DNA from: UBA3263 sp964549975 | GTDB taxonomy: Bacteria > Bacteroidota > Bacteroidia > Bacteroidales > Muribaculaceae | Assembly (NCBI GenBank): GCA_964549975.1 | Contig: CAZJWM010000108.1 | Coordinates: 1 to 6,264, forward strand | Direction: 5' to 3' | DNA length: 6,264 nucleotides | Shown here: in pieces, positions 6,190 through 6,264 of the stretch | Position numbering within the stretch: position 1 is the first letter of the stretch | Layout of the letters: every line of letters begins with the position of its first letter | Translations under genes and position numbers: made by a program | Notes under the pieces: generated by a model | What the model was told of the DNA's origin: nothing | What the model saw: only the letters and a program-made list of their open reading frames with translations | Databases searched by the model: none

Positions 6190-6264
6190 AGAAAAATCAG
6201 TGGGGGGCGGCGATGCCTCGGAGAGGCTGGTTATCCTAAAACCCCATCTTGGCCGCATGCGGCC
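6190..6264. other. Gene-free end segment with short inverted repeats
   Basis: No coding region is convincing on either strand. It contains a 5-bp hairpin with a 3-base loop (6215-6227) and a perfect 14-bp palindrome, GGCCGCATGCGGCC, at 6251-6264 that touches the window edge and could be part of a longer structure. Confidence 0.4.

Noticed and set aside
5853..6191. Plus-strand reading frame opposite the higA-like gene
   Set aside because: It lies antisense to a clear HigA family member, crosses its promoter and operator, and shows no domain.
1..6264. CRISPR arrays, tRNA or rRNA genes, insertion sequences
   Set aside because: No regularly spaced direct repeats, no cloverleaf-like segments and no transposase-like protein or terminal inverted repeats were seen.

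Overview
The window looks like chromosomal DNA from a Bacteroidota member, most likely order Bacteroidales; a gut lineage such as Muribaculaceae is plausible but cannot be proven from this sequence. Four things point there. The gene starts have no Shine-Dalgarno sequence and A-rich upstream leaders. Two promoters carry the Bacteroidota -7 box TAnnTTTG. A lamin-tail domain is fused to an OadG-type decarboxylase subunit. A large secreted protein ends in a short Por/T9SS-like tail (YDLQGRR...PGLYI...K).

Region 1 (1-2620) is the downstream part of a sodium-pumping decarboxylase operon, all on the + strand. It holds an OadG-family membrane subunit with an extracytoplasmic lamin-tail domain (1-900), a separate biotin carrier protein with the EAMKMEN biotinylation site (931-1368), and the membrane beta subunit that carries out decarboxylation and Na+ export (1396-2550). 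The gaps are 30 and 27 bases, and a strong intrinsic terminator ends the operon at 2579-2620. The carboxyltransferase alpha subunit is not in the window and would be expected just upstream of base 1. A free-standing biotin carrier suggests methylmalonyl-CoA decarboxylase (propionate formation) rather than oxaloacetate decarboxylase, but the substrate-defining subunit is not visible.

Region 2 (2621-5760) is a single-gene unit. A TAACTTTG promoter and a leader of about 67 bases precede a 983-residue secreted multidomain protein, followed by a 13-bp hairpin that can terminate transcription in both directions. The protein has a signal peptide, a discoidin/CBM32-like domain, three beta-rich modules of uncertain fold, two helical FIVAR-like spacers and a C-terminal sorting-like tail. 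I see no catalytic domain. It is probably an adhesin or glycan-binding surface protein.

Region 3 (5761-6264) holds a convergent minus-strand HigA-type XRE antitoxin gene. It has a well-formed Bacteroidota promoter whose -33 box lies inside a perfect 18-bp palindrome, a likely autoregulatory operator. No HigB toxin gene is visible on either side. The last 75 bases contain no gene, and the window ends in a perfect 14-bp palindrome.

There is no clear undescribed system here. The best leads are the domain composition of the 983-residue protein, the apparently solitary antitoxin with its operator, the lamin-tail/OadG fusion, and an abrupt rise in third-position GC within the beta-subunit gene.
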